In this document: positions 44,088 to 51,791 of the stretch, piece by piece
Layout of the letters: every line of letters starts with the position of its first letter
Position numbering within the stretch: position 1 is the first letter of the stretch
DNA from: JANJTY01 sp038257155
Lineage (GTDB): Bacteria > Pseudomonadota > Gammaproteobacteria > Xanthomonadales > Xanthomonadaceae
Length of the DNA: 64,000 nucleotides
Assembly (NCBI GenBank): GCA_038257155.1
Contig: JBBSJP010000007.1
Coordinates: 62,001 to 126,000, forward strand
Direction of reading: 5' to 3'
Position numbers and translations under genes: made by a program
Notes under the pieces: model-generated
Told to the model about the DNA's origin: nothing
Databases searched by the model: none
Seen by the model: the letters and a program-made list of their open reading frames with translations, nothing else

Positions 44088-45008
44088 TCAGGCCTTCGCC
44101 TGCACGTCTTGGCCAGCCCTCGGTCTTGACGGTCGCCTGCGATTACGCCATTCGGAGATCGCAAACCACAGCATGGCCAGCATGAAGGTCAGCCCGCCGG
44201 CGATCTCGATGAACAGCGTGTAGTCGAGTCGATACGCACCGATAACGGGGTCATACACGGAACACAAAATGCGCACTCGGCCAAACAGGTCGGCCCAGCT
44301 GCTGGTATCGCTCATCAGCGTGCCAGCGATCAGTTGCTTGAGTGGCTCGCCGAGCGCGTCGGCGGCAAAGCCATCACCGTAGACCTGACGATAGATATGG
44401 CCGCTGGCATCCACCACCGAGATCTGCAGCGTGTGCTCGTAGCCCATCGGCGTAGCTGCAAAAGAAAAGCCGAAGTCACGCGCGAGCGCTGCGACATCGT
44501 CAGCGCGTGGACTCAGGAAATACCAGTTGCTCGCATCGGCGCGCAGACGTGCCGCAAACGCTCGCATCGACAGCGGCGAATCGGTCGGCACATCGAATCC
44601 GATGCTCACTACATTGAACTGGTCGGCGCCGAAACGATCCGACAGCCCGCTGATTGCCCCACGCAGTGCATGCGAACTGGTGGGGCATACCTCGAAGCAA
44701 CCGGTGTAAATGAAGTTCACCAACAATGGCTTGCCGCGAAACTGTTCGAGTGCAATCGGGCGGCCATCGCGCTCGGCCATGACGTAGTTGCCGGTGGGCT
44801 CGCCAATGACCGCACGGCTGGTGGCCATCGCAGCCCATTGGTCGAGCGACATGCTCGCCTGGCGGGCGGCATCCTGCGCGGGCGCCGTCGGGGCGCTCAC
44901 CACCGTCATCGCCACGGCGTTCTGCAGCACTGCACACAGCAGCAGCCAGCAGGTCAAAGCACAGCGTGCGCGTGCCCATCGCAAGGGTGGGTGTGTACCG
45001 CGCGCCAT
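44088..45008 (-). CDS. SCO/SenC copper chaperone with C-terminal helix
   Basis: 306-aa thioredoxin-fold copper-delivery protein. A signal segment (CALTCWLLLCAVLQNAVA) is followed by the SCO domain with Cys104 and Cys108 (YTGCFEVCPTSS) and the conserved His in GYEHTLQISVVD. An extra C-terminal transmembrane helix (FIEIAGGLTFMLAMLWFAIS) anchors it, unlike the second SCO at 50363. It should metallate the CuA site of the subunit II encoded upstream. The ATG at 45008 lies 10 bp from a small inserted element; an open frame reading through that element from 46178 is not real. Confidence 0.85.
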   Translation of the reverse strand: MARGTHPPLRWARARCALTCWLLLCAVLQNAVAMTVVSAPTAPAQDAARQASMSLDQWAAMATSRAVIGEPTGNYVMAERDGRPIALEQFRGKPLLVNFIYTGCFEVCPTSSHALRGAISGLSDRFGADQFNVVSIGFDVPTDSPLSMRAFAARLRADASNWYFLSPRADDVAALARDFGFSFAATPMGYEHTLQISVVDASGHIYRQVYGDGFAADALGEPLKQLIAGTLMSDTSSWADLFGRVRILCSVYDPVIGAYRLDYTLFIEIAGGLTFMLAMLWFAISEWRNRRRPSRPRAGQDVQAKA

Positions 45009-45017
45009 GCCGGTCAA

Positions 45018-45252
45018 CCTAGATTCCGCAGTTGACCGCTCTCCGCTTCGCCCAACGAATTGATATGTTAGAGATTTACCAGCCTTTCCGACCACGCCCG
45101 AAAGGTGAGGGCCGCTACGCACCCGATAGCACGCCTGACCGGCCGCCTGGCTGCGTTGCTTCTCCTTGCAGGTGGCCAACCTGCGCGTCGTCGCGCCTTG
45201 CCAGTCAACCGGCCAGGCGCACTCTCGGGCACGTCCAACTGCGGAATCTAGG
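45018..45252. mobile_element. Nonautonomous IS1380-like miniature element
   Basis: 235 bp bounded by perfect inverted repeats CCTAGATTCCGCAGTTG (45018-45034 and complement at 45236-45252), extended 2 bp outside (AA/TT). It has no transposase. The ends share CCTAGATTC with the terminal repeats of ISEcp1 of the IS1380 family, so that family may have mobilised it. No convincing target duplication is seen (flanks TCAA and TTCA). It fills the whole space between the cyoE stop and the sco start. Confidence 0.72.
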
Positions 45253-45253
45253 T

Positions 45254-46156
45254 TCATCGCAGCAACGTGTCGACGCAGGCGCCAATCAGAAGCAGGCTCA
45301 GTTGCAGCAGCGACGCCAGGAAACAGGAGATCGCCGTGTGCCGATCCGGCCTGCGACTGAGAGCCAGTGCCTTGGCCAGGAAGTACAGCCCACCGACGGC
45401 CGCGCTCACGAAGTAAATCGGCCCGGCACCGACCAGCACCGGCAGACCGGATGCAATCACCAGCAACACGGTCGAGAACAGTACGACGCGTGCAGACCGA
45501 CGTACGCCCATCACCACCGGCAGCATCGGAATACCGGCAGAGCGATATTCGCGATGGTATGCGATGGCCAGACTCCAGAAATGCGGCGGCGTCCAGAGGA
45601 ACAGGATGAGGGCCAGGATGGCGCCTTGGGCGCCAATCTCCGGCTGTACCGCTGCGGCTCCCGCCAGGACTGCACAGCTGCCCGCAAGTCCGCCCACCAC
45701 GATGTTCCAGGCCGAGCGCCGCTTCAGCACGACCGTGTAGACGATGGCGTAGATGAAGGCTCCGAGAAACACGAACAGCGCGGAAACCCAGTTCAATACC
45801 CAGGCAGCTGTACCGACGGCTGCAACCAGCATGCCGGCCATAAGCCAGAGCCATCCCGATGAGGCCCGCAGGCGGCCGCTGGCGAACGCCCGCTCGCGGG
45901 TGCGCAGCATGTGTCGATCCGAGTCGCGCTCGAAGTACTGATTGAAGGCCCCGGCGCTGCCCGAGGCGACAAGCGTCGACAAGGCCAGTACCACCAGCTC
46001 GATCCACCCGGGTCGCGGACCCGGCGTCACCAGCATGCCCACGATGGCCGTGAGCATGATCAGGCTGCCAATGCGCAGTTTGAACAGACTGAGGACCATC
46101 CGTACCTGCACCGGCAGGCTGACTTGAATGGCTGAAGCTGCGGTATTCATCAGCAT
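45254..46156 (-). CDS. cyoE: Protoheme IX farnesyltransferase (heme O synthase)
   Basis: 300-aa UbiA-superfamily prenyltransferase that makes heme O from heme B for heme-copper enzymes. About eight to nine helices; the first Asp-rich loop is FNQYFERDSDRHMLRTRERA and the second YHREYRSAGIPMLPVVMG, both typical of CtaB/CyoE. Together with heme A synthase (49261) it suggests heme A or O in the oxidase-like enzyme encoded just upstream. ATG at 46156; the stop abuts the miniature element. Confidence 0.93.
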   Translation of the reverse strand: MLMNTAASAIQVSLPVQVRMVLSLFKLRIGSLIMLTAIVGMLVTPGPRPGWIELVVLALSTLVASGSAGAFNQYFERDSDRHMLRTRERAFASGRLRASSGWLWLMAGMLVAAVGTAAWVLNWVSALFVFLGAFIYAIVYTVVLKRRSAWNIVVGGLAGSCAVLAGAAAVQPEIGAQGAILALILFLWTPPHFWSLAIAYHREYRSAGIPMLPVVMGVRRSARVVLFSTVLLVIASGLPVLVGAGPIYFVSAAVGGLYFLAKALALSRRPDRHTAISCFLASLLQLSLLLIGACVDTLLR

Positions 46157-46239
46157 TGCTCCTCAGCTGGGCAGACACCCCGCACCGTCGGCTGCTTCAG
46201 CAAACGACTACGACGCACCATTGCAGCAAACGCGAAACA

Positions 46240-47940
46240 TCAGCTCAGGCCCCACAGGGTCGAGAGGTACTTCCAGTTGACGAAGTAGTAAAGAATGAAC
46301 GAGACCAGAAAGATCATCGCCAGCACGAAGGTGCCTGGAGCAGCGAAGCCCAGTGATCCATAGCTTTGCACTGCGATGTTCGGTGCAGTCGGTGGCACGG
46401 GTGTCGGCGAGCTGCTGGCTTGTCCCGGCTCCAGCTTCTTGCCCCACAGCAGCGAGCCAACGGTGATGTAGATGTAGATCGCACCACCGATGATCGATGC
46501 GATGCCGGCGACACCCACCATGCCCATCATCAGGTAGGCAGCGCCCGGCCACTCATAGGCCATCGCCGCACCACTGAATGCCATATCCCAGTGGCGCCTG
46601 GAAACGCCGAGCGTGCCGGCACCCATCATCACCAGGCAGAAAAAGTACATCGACAGCCCGAACAGGTAGGGCTGCCACCTGGCCAGCCCGGGATTGATCA
46701 TCTCGCGCTTGAACAGCACGGGAATCAGGAAATAGGTCAGCGCCATGAACGACAGCGTGGTGCCGATCACCACGGTGGCGTGAAAATGACCTGGCACGTA
46801 GATCGTGTTGTGGATGATCATGTTCAACTGCTCGGTACCCATCATCACGCCCGAGATGCCGCCGAGGAAGCCGAAGCCGATGATGGAAATGAACACCGCA
46901 GAAAACACCGGGTTGCCCCAGGGTGCCTTGCGCAGCCACTCGAACAGACCCTTGTTGTAGCCGCGTTGCCGCTGGGCAACCTCCATTGCACCCGGGATGG
47001 TGAGCCCGTGGATCATCGAGGCCAGCACGGCGAAATACATGAAGTAGCTGGTGTTGACCACTTTCCACTCGGTGGAGACGCCAGGATCTGCGAGGAGGTG
47101 GTGGGCGCTGGCGAGCTGCAGGAACAGGATGTACAGCAGGAAGGCGCCACGACTTACGCGTTCCGACATGGGGCGCGCGCCGAATACTATGGCCGCGACG
47201 GCGTACCAGATCGAAATGTGCACCGCCACATTGATCTGCTGCGAGGAATGTCCGAAAGCCCACCAGATCGTGCGATAGATCAGTGGATCAACCCTGTCGA
47301 TCACGCCGATTGAAAGCAGATACGTGGGCACCAGGATGATCGCGCCCGAGACGATGGTAAACACCGCGATGATGCATGCGGTGATGGCACCAAAGGTCAC
47401 CAGCGGCACCGATCCCTGATAGGTTTTCTCCTGCTTGGCGATCACCAGCGTGCCAAGAAAGATGAAGCAGGCGATCAAGGCACCGACCGCGAACAGGATC
47501 AGTCCAAGATAGAACGACGGCGCCGCCATCATCGGAACGTAGGAGGTCATCATGACGCTGGATGCGCCCTGGTAGACCGCGTAGTTGTTCATCACCGCAC
47601 CCACGATCATGAGCACGAAAGCCGCCCAGGCCAGGCGTGGCGTCGCCAGTCGACAGCGCAGCAGGGTCGAGGAGCAGAAGTAGAGCACCGCCATCTCGAA
47701 GAAGATGATCCAGAAGATCAGCATGTCGATGCCATGTGCGGTCAGCACCTGGTAAAACGTGTCGGCCTCAAGCCAGTGCACGGCTGGCCAACGCGTCAGT
47801 ACGACTCCAACGGCGAGAATGCCGCCAAGCAGCAGGAACAGCACTGCGGCGACGGCATTGGCCATCATCAGCCTTTCTGCTTGGGTCTCGAATTGCAGGC
47901 CCGAACGTGGGCAGATCCGGTAGGTGGTTGCATGCGACAT
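46240..47940 (-). CDS. Heme-copper core subunit I, sNOR-like (no cross-link Tyr)
   Basis: 566 aa, about 12-14 helices. Ligands: His69 (VLTAHGIDMLIFW), CuB/FeB His231, the pair His280/His281 (ASAHHLLADPG), and His385/His387 (PGHFHATVVIG). The helix VI motif is WAFGHSSQQ, so the position four residues after His231, Tyr in A- and B-type oxidases, is Gln235. NO reductases also lack this Tyr, and gene order (subunit I, CuA subunit II, SCO) matches the norSY-senC (sNOR) genes of ammonia oxidisers. I infer an NO reductase or atypical oxidase; annotation pipelines would call it cytochrome c oxidase. ATG at 47940. Confidence 0.75.
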   Translation of the reverse strand: MSHATTYRICPRSGLQFETQAERLMMANAVAAVLFLLLGGILAVGVVLTRWPAVHWLEADTFYQVLTAHGIDMLIFWIIFFEMAVLYFCSSTLLRCRLATPRLAWAAFVLMIVGAVMNNYAVYQGASSVMMTSYVPMMAAPSFYLGLILFAVGALIACFIFLGTLVIAKQEKTYQGSVPLVTFGAITACIIAVFTIVSGAIILVPTYLLSIGVIDRVDPLIYRTIWWAFGHSSQQINVAVHISIWYAVAAIVFGARPMSERVSRGAFLLYILFLQLASAHHLLADPGVSTEWKVVNTSYFMYFAVLASMIHGLTIPGAMEVAQRQRGYNKGLFEWLRKAPWGNPVFSAVFISIIGFGFLGGISGVMMGTEQLNMIIHNTIYVPGHFHATVVIGTTLSFMALTYFLIPVLFKREMINPGLARWQPYLFGLSMYFFCLVMMGAGTLGVSRRHWDMAFSGAAMAYEWPGAAYLMMGMVGVAGIASIIGGAIYIYITVGSLLWGKKLEPGQASSSPTPVPPTAPNIAVQSYGSLGFAAPGTFVLAMIFLVSFILYYFVNWKYLSTLWGLS

Positions 47941-47952
47941 GACTAGCGCCCC

Positions 47953-48492
47953 TTATTTGACGTAGATGCGACCGACCATCATGTGATGGCCGATACCGCA
48001 GTACTCGTTGCAGACCACGGAGTAGGTTCCCGCTTGGTTGGGCGTCACCGTCAAGACATGCTCATAGCCCGGCACAACCTGGATGTTGATGTTGGCGGGC
48101 TGCAGCGAGAAGCCGTGGTTGTAGTCCATCGAGGTCAGATGCAGGCGGTAGCTCTGGTCTTTCTCGAGCTCGAGAATCGGCCAGAAATTCCATAAGCGCG
48201 CGATCAGGTAGACGTCACTACCCGGCGGCGGGGCAACGACCGGAACCTGCATATCGGTCTCGGTACGCACCGTATACTCGTCGACCATTTGCTGGGTCTT
48301 CGCGGCAAATGCTTCAGGCGTCGTGCGATAGGTCTCGGTCGAGAGGTTCTGTTTGCCGTAGACATGCCAGAGCACCATCATCGCGAACATGATCATGCAC
48401 CAGACGAAGGCGATGGCGATCCATGTCCCTTCAACACGATCCAACGGGTGCTTCCACCAGAGTCTGTCGGCAGGAGGCAGTAATGCGGTCAT
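47953..48492 (-). CDS. CuA-containing subunit II (CoxB/NorY-like)
   Basis: 179-aa subunit II with a single N-terminal helix (IAIAFVWCMIMFAMMVLWHV) and a periplasmic cupredoxin domain. All CuA ligands are present: His126, Cys161, Glu163, Cys165, His169, Met172 (CNEYCGIGHHMM). It receives electrons from a periplasmic carrier such as cytochrome c or the HiPIP. The short one-helix form resembles B-type and sNOR subunits II rather than the two-helix A-type. It ends 12 bp before subunit I. ATG at 48492. Confidence 0.88.
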   Translation of the reverse strand: MTALLPPADRLWWKHPLDRVEGTWIAIAFVWCMIMFAMMVLWHVYGKQNLSTETYRTTPEAFAAKTQQMVDEYTVRTETDMQVPVVAPPPGSDVYLIARLWNFWPILELEKDQSYRLHLTSMDYNHGFSLQPANINIQVVPGYEHVLTVTPNQAGTYSVVCNEYCGIGHHMMVGRIYVK

Positions 48493-48501
48493 GGTTTTCC
48501 C

Positions 48502-48750
48502 CTAGCGGTGGATCTGTCCAAGCGGGCAGTGAAATGGGTCGTAGGATGGTGTTGACGGAGCGCGTCTGGCGACGGCTTGTATTGCAAGTGCGAGCAGCGC
48601 GATCAGTGCGCCCAGTGGCAGGATGCTTGCCATAAGCTCGCATCCGCTCATGAGCCACGAAGCCGTGGCATAGTCGATCCAGCCAGTGTCCAGCGGCCCG
48701 GCGGAAAGCATCCAGGGCATGGAATCGGCAGGCGGCATAATCTCGGGCAT
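48502..48750 (-). CDS. Small membrane protein of the sNOR-like operon
   Basis: 82 aa with one or two membrane segments (LMASILPLGALIALLALAIQAV) and a Pro-rich N-terminus (MPEIMPPADSMPWML). Not recognised. It ends 9 bp before the subunit II start and is presumably a small structural or assembly subunit. ATG at 48750. Confidence 0.6.
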   Translation of the reverse strand: MPEIMPPADSMPWMLSAGPLDTGWIDYATASWLMSGCELMASILPLGALIALLALAIQAVARRAPSTPSYDPFHCPLGQIHR

Positions 48751-48792
48751 CGTGCTGGACTCCTGCGTGCTGGCGCCGATCGGCTGCGTTCG

Positions 48793-48954
48793 CTATGGCG
48801 CAAGTGGAATCATGAGGATGTCGATCACGCCCCACAGCGTGTAGACGACCATCGGAATCAGCACCCCGAGAAACAGCAGCAGAAACGGGTTGTCGAGCAG
48901 CTTCTGCATGAACGGAATCGGATCCTCGGGATCGTACGGTTGTTGGTTGCTCAC
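48793..48954 (-). CDS. Small single-helix protein, first gene of the sNOR-like operon
   Basis: 53 aa from a GTG at 48954 with Shine-Dalgarno AGGGGAAA 5-6 bp upstream. A soluble head (SNQQPYDPEDPIPFMQKLLD) is followed by one helix (PFLLLFLGVLIPMVVYTLWG). Similar in style to the small subunits that accompany oxidases. The frame is open further upstream, but the Arg/Lys-rich extension is not protein-like. Family not recognised. Confidence 0.65.
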   Translation of the reverse strand: MSNQQPYDPEDPIPFMQKLLDNPFLLLFLGVLIPMVVYTLWGVIDILMIPLAP

Positions 48955-49260
48955 GGCATTTCCCCTTGCCTTCTTGGCCTTGCGGCACCGTCGTCGATGA
49001 GTGCACACCCCTTCGTGCAACTCGCTTGGCAGCACCGTGATCCGGTGCTTGAAGGCCGTCACAATCGACCTTGCTCAGACCCGACTGCGTATCGCGGATC
49101 CGCGTGTAGAGATTTGCTGCTTCTCGGCAGGAACTGTCCTTGACCTGTGTCAACCCGAGGCGAAATTTTGCCCATCGCGATGCGTGGTTTGGCCCCAGCG
49201 CTGGCCTGCCTTCGCTAGCATGTCGCGATGCACTGGGGCATGTCGTGAGAGGTCGTCCAG
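48955..49260. other. Divergent regulatory region between the sNOR-like operon and ctaA
   Basis: 306 bp without a gene, separating the minus-strand nine-gene run from ctaA. It carries the FNR/Dnr dyad at 49140-49153 and presumably both promoters; nothing else is recognised. Confidence 0.6.
49140..49153. promoter_or_regulatory. FNR/Dnr-type perfect dyad in the divergent promoter region
   Basis: TTGACCTGTGTCAA, perfectly symmetric half-sites. The centre is 114 bp before ctaA and 192 bp before the GTG at 48954, so it may act on either or both promoters. Confidence 0.65.
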
Positions 49261-50394
49261 ATGTCCATGCGATCGCAAAACGTTGGTTCCGATGAGCGTG
49301 CCGTAGGGCGCTGGCTGCTGAGCTGTTGCGTTGTGCTGCTTGCCCTGATCATGCTCGGCGGCGCAACCCGCTTGACCGAGTCAGGTCTTTCAATCGTTGA
49401 CTGGAAGCCAGTAACGGGCATCGTGCCGCCATGGACTGATGCCGAGTGGGCCGACGAGTTCGAACGCTATCGGGAGAGTCCCCAGTACCGCCTGGTCAAT
49501 CGAGGCATGTCACTCGATGACTTCAGGATGATCTACGGATTCGAGTACGCCCATCGGCTGCTGGCGCGTCTGCTTGGCCTTGTGTTCGCCTTGCCGCTCC
49601 TGTGGTTCTGGTGGCGTGGCCGTTTGCCGGTGGCGACGCAGGGCGCACTGGCAGGCATCCTGCTGCTCGGCGCCTTGCAGGGCTATATGGGCTGGTACAT
49701 GGTCAAGAGTGGACTGGTCGACATGCCACGCGTCAGCCCATTCCGGCTCGCCGCCCATCTTGGCCTTGCACTGATCATCTACACGTGGATGTTCCGGCTC
49801 GGAATTGGTTTGCTGTGGCCAAGGAGCACGCAAATCTCGCCACACGATGCTGCCTTGCGAGGCTTCTGCAAGGGCCTGATGTTGCTTCTCGCAGTGACCA
49901 TTGTTTACGGCGCATTCGTGGCCGGGCATCGCGCCGGGCATGGCTTCAACACCTTTCCGCTGATGAATGGAAAGTGGGTGCCTGATGGTTTGTGGGCCCT
50001 GCAGCCCGGCTGGCGGAACCTGCTGGAGAACAACATCACCCTGCAGTTTGCGCATCGCTGTCTGGCGATTGGCGTGCTTGCATGGGTGTGGTGGGGCTGG
50101 GTGAGCATGCGATTCAGGCTCACTGATCGCAGCCAACGTATTGCATTCGATGTGCTGGCCGGAACCAGCCTGTTGCAGGTCGCGCTGGGTATCGCCACCT
50201 TGCTCGCGGTCGTACCAGTGAGTCTCGGAACCCTGCATCAGGGCGGCGCGGTGCTGCTGCTGAGCTCGCTGCTGCTGCTGTCGAGCCGCTGCCGTCGACT
50301 GCCCCGGGAATGCGTGCTTCAGAGCGAAGCGCGGCCGCCTGCAGCAGGTGTGCAGTATGCATTCACGGATCGAGGTGTTGGCGAAGGGCGGTGA
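49261..50394 (+). CDS. ctaA: Heme A synthase (CtaA/COX15)
   Basis: 377-aa membrane enzyme that converts heme O to heme A. About eight helices. The alphaproteobacterial/mitochondrial COX15 signature is clear: LGGATRLTESGLSIVDWKPV, FEYAHRLLARLLGL, QGYMGWYMVKSGL, VAGHRAGHGFNTFPLM and LQFAHRCLA, with histidines for two heme sites. It supports heme A in the heme-copper enzyme encoded divergently. Its last 32 bp overlap the end of the convergent sco gene. Confidence 0.93.
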   Translation: MSMRSQNVGSDERAVGRWLLSCCVVLLALIMLGGATRLTESGLSIVDWKPVTGIVPPWTDAEWADEFERYRESPQYRLVNRGMSLDDFRMIYGFEYAHRLLARLLGLVFALPLLWFWWRGRLPVATQGALAGILLLGALQGYMGWYMVKSGLVDMPRVSPFRLAAHLGLALIIYTWMFRLGIGLLWPRSTQISPHDAALRGFCKGLMLLLAVTIVYGAFVAGHRAGHGFNTFPLMNGKWVPDGLWALQPGWRNLLENNITLQFAHRCLAIGVLAWVWWGWVSMRFRLTDRSQRIAFDVLAGTSLLQVALGIATLLAVVPVSLGTLHQGGAVLLLSSLLLLSSRCRRLPRECVLQSEARPPAAGVQYAFTDRGVGEGR

Positions 50395-51019
50395 ACATGC
50401 TGGCCATGCTGGCTGGTTCGTGGGGTGCGGGAAGTGCAGCGACAAGCCGTCCCTGCGGATCGATGACAAACACCGAGGTGGTGTGTTCGAACTGGGTTCG
50501 TCCGCGGTCGTCCACGACGCGCTCGTAGTGCGCGGACATGCTGCGTGCCAACTTGGAGATTTCACTTTCAGGCCCGCTTAGCCCCAGGAAGGCCGGGTCG
50601 AAAAAGGCCAGATAGCTCAGCGTTGCCGCGGGACTGTCGTGGGCCGGGTCGACCGTGACGAAGACAAACTGGTACTGATCGGCAGCCGGGTTTTCGCTGA
50701 TCAGCAGGTGACGAAACGCTCGCATTCTCTCCAGCGTGGTTGGGCAGACGTCCGGACACTGGAGGAACCCAAAAAACACAAAACTCCATGTGCCGGAGAA
50801 CGACGCTGGCGCAAATGGCTTTCCGTGTTGGGTCTGCAGCTGAAAGGGCCCAATCGGATGCGCTGCGGGCCAGATAATGCCTTCGATCTCTTGTGGCGGG
50901 GCTCTCCAACTGGGGTGGCTGAGGCGCACCGTCCACGCAAACAGGACGACCAACAGCACGCTGAATGCGGCAACGATGTTGAGGATCAGGGCGAGGCGGT
51001 GCGACTTTTTTTGCGACAT
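50363..51019 (-). CDS. SCO family copper chaperone (second copy)
   Basis: 218-aa SCO1/PrrC protein with one N-terminal anchor helix (LILNIVAAFSVLLVVLFAWT) and a thioredoxin-like domain. Copper ligands are Cys88 and Cys92 (GFLQCPDVCPTTLE) and the His in FEHTTSVFVIDPQG. ATG at 51019; an FNR-like box lies 75 bp upstream. It differs from the 44088 copy by lacking a C-terminal helix. Likely role is CuA assembly or redox sensing. Convergent with ctaA. Confidence 0.9.
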   Translation of the reverse strand: MSQKKSHRLALILNIVAAFSVLLVVLFAWTVRLSHPSWRAPPQEIEGIIWPAAHPIGPFQLQTQHGKPFAPASFSGTWSFVFFGFLQCPDVCPTTLERMRAFRHLLISENPAADQYQFVFVTVDPAHDSPAATLSYLAFFDPAFLGLSGPESEISKLARSMSAHYERVVDDRGRTQFEHTTSVFVIDPQGRLVAALPAPHEPASMASMFTALRQHLDP

Positions 51020-51087
51020 GGCAGTTCCCCGGATCGAGCGCAGTGGCAACCCGCAGGCCACCATCGCTGCGGCAGTGATGCGCTGCC

Positions 51088-51101
51088 TTGATCTGGGTCA
51101 G
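51088..51101 (-). promoter_or_regulatory. FNR/Dnr-type box for the second sco gene
   Basis: TTGATCTGGGTCAG, one mismatch from TTGAT-N4-GTCAA, centred 75 bp before the ATG at 51019; it could also act on the DUF420 gene 157 bp away. Confidence 0.55.
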
Positions 51102-51251
51102 GTGCGCGGCCGCCGAGGCGGCGCGAGCCTGCTTGAGTCGAGCCCACTTGCTGCGCAGCAAAAGCCCTTGATGTCCATCAAGGACAGATCCACCAGACGC
51201 CGGCAGAATCACGACCAGCAATCCAAACCCCGCCCACAGGTCGTCCGGTCG

Positions 51252-51674
51252 ATGGAGCTTGCCAACACGCTTCCCCACCTCAACGCGGTACTCAACTGCA
51301 CCGCTGCATGGCTGCTGGTGGTTGGAAGGATGCGCATTGCGCGCGGCGACGTCGAAGCGCATCGCCGTGCCATGATCGCAGCCTTGGCCGTGTCCGCATT
51401 GTTCCTGGTCTCGTACCTCGCCTACCACGCGACTTCGCCGATCTATCTCTTCCGCGGGCAGGGCGGCATCAGATATTTCTACTACGCCCTGCTGATCAGC
51501 CACGTCGTGCTGGCTGCCTTGTCATTGCCGCTGATCCTGGCGACCGCCTGGCTGGGTTTTCAGCGCAGGATTCCCTCGCATCCGCGGCTGGCTCGCTGGA
51601 GTTTTCCGATCTGGATGTACGTGTCGTTGTCCGGCGTATTGGTCTACCTGATGTTGTATCAGTTCAATCCCTGA
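51252..51674 (+). CDS. DUF420 membrane protein (CtaM-like)
   Basis: 140-aa protein with four helices and the conserved histidines of DUF420 (LPHLNAVLNCTAAWLLV, YLAYHATSPIYLFRG, LLISHVVLAALSLPL). DUF420 proteins such as Bacillus YozB/CtaM are needed for some CuA-containing heme-copper oxidases, fitting the neighbouring subunit II and SCO genes. ATG at 51252 (MELANTLPHLNAVL). Confidence 0.82.
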   Translation: MELANTLPHLNAVLNCTAAWLLVVGRMRIARGDVEAHRRAMIAALAVSALFLVSYLAYHATSPIYLFRGQGGIRYFYYALLISHVVLAALSLPLILATAWLGFQRRIPSHPRLARWSFPIWMYVSLSGVLVYLMLYQFNP

Positions 51675-51722
51675 TCGCGGGTCTTCTCCGGGCCGGAAGA
51701 CAACGCGTTGTTCGGTCAGCGC

Positions 51723-51736
51723 TTGACCCCGATCAA
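51723..51736 (+). promoter_or_regulatory. FNR/Dnr-type box for ubiUV
   Basis: TTGACCCCGATCAA, a full TTGAC-N4-ATCAA dyad centred 62 bp before the ubiU ATG. Confidence 0.7.
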
Positions 51737-51791
51737 GGACAGGGGAGGCTCGAGCCGCCAGCATCGCGTCGTTCCGCAGCGGAAGTCACCC

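Noticed and set aside
44088..46178. A continuous 696-codon minus-strand frame spanning cyoE and sco
   Set aside because: Only the last 306 codons are SCO; the first part is a shadow of cyoE and of the miniature element. The real start is the ATG at 45008.
48431..49153. 240-codon minus-strand frame across the small oxidase genes
   Set aside because: Arg/His/Ser-rich shadow sequence; two short membrane proteins with proper starts occupy the region in other frames.
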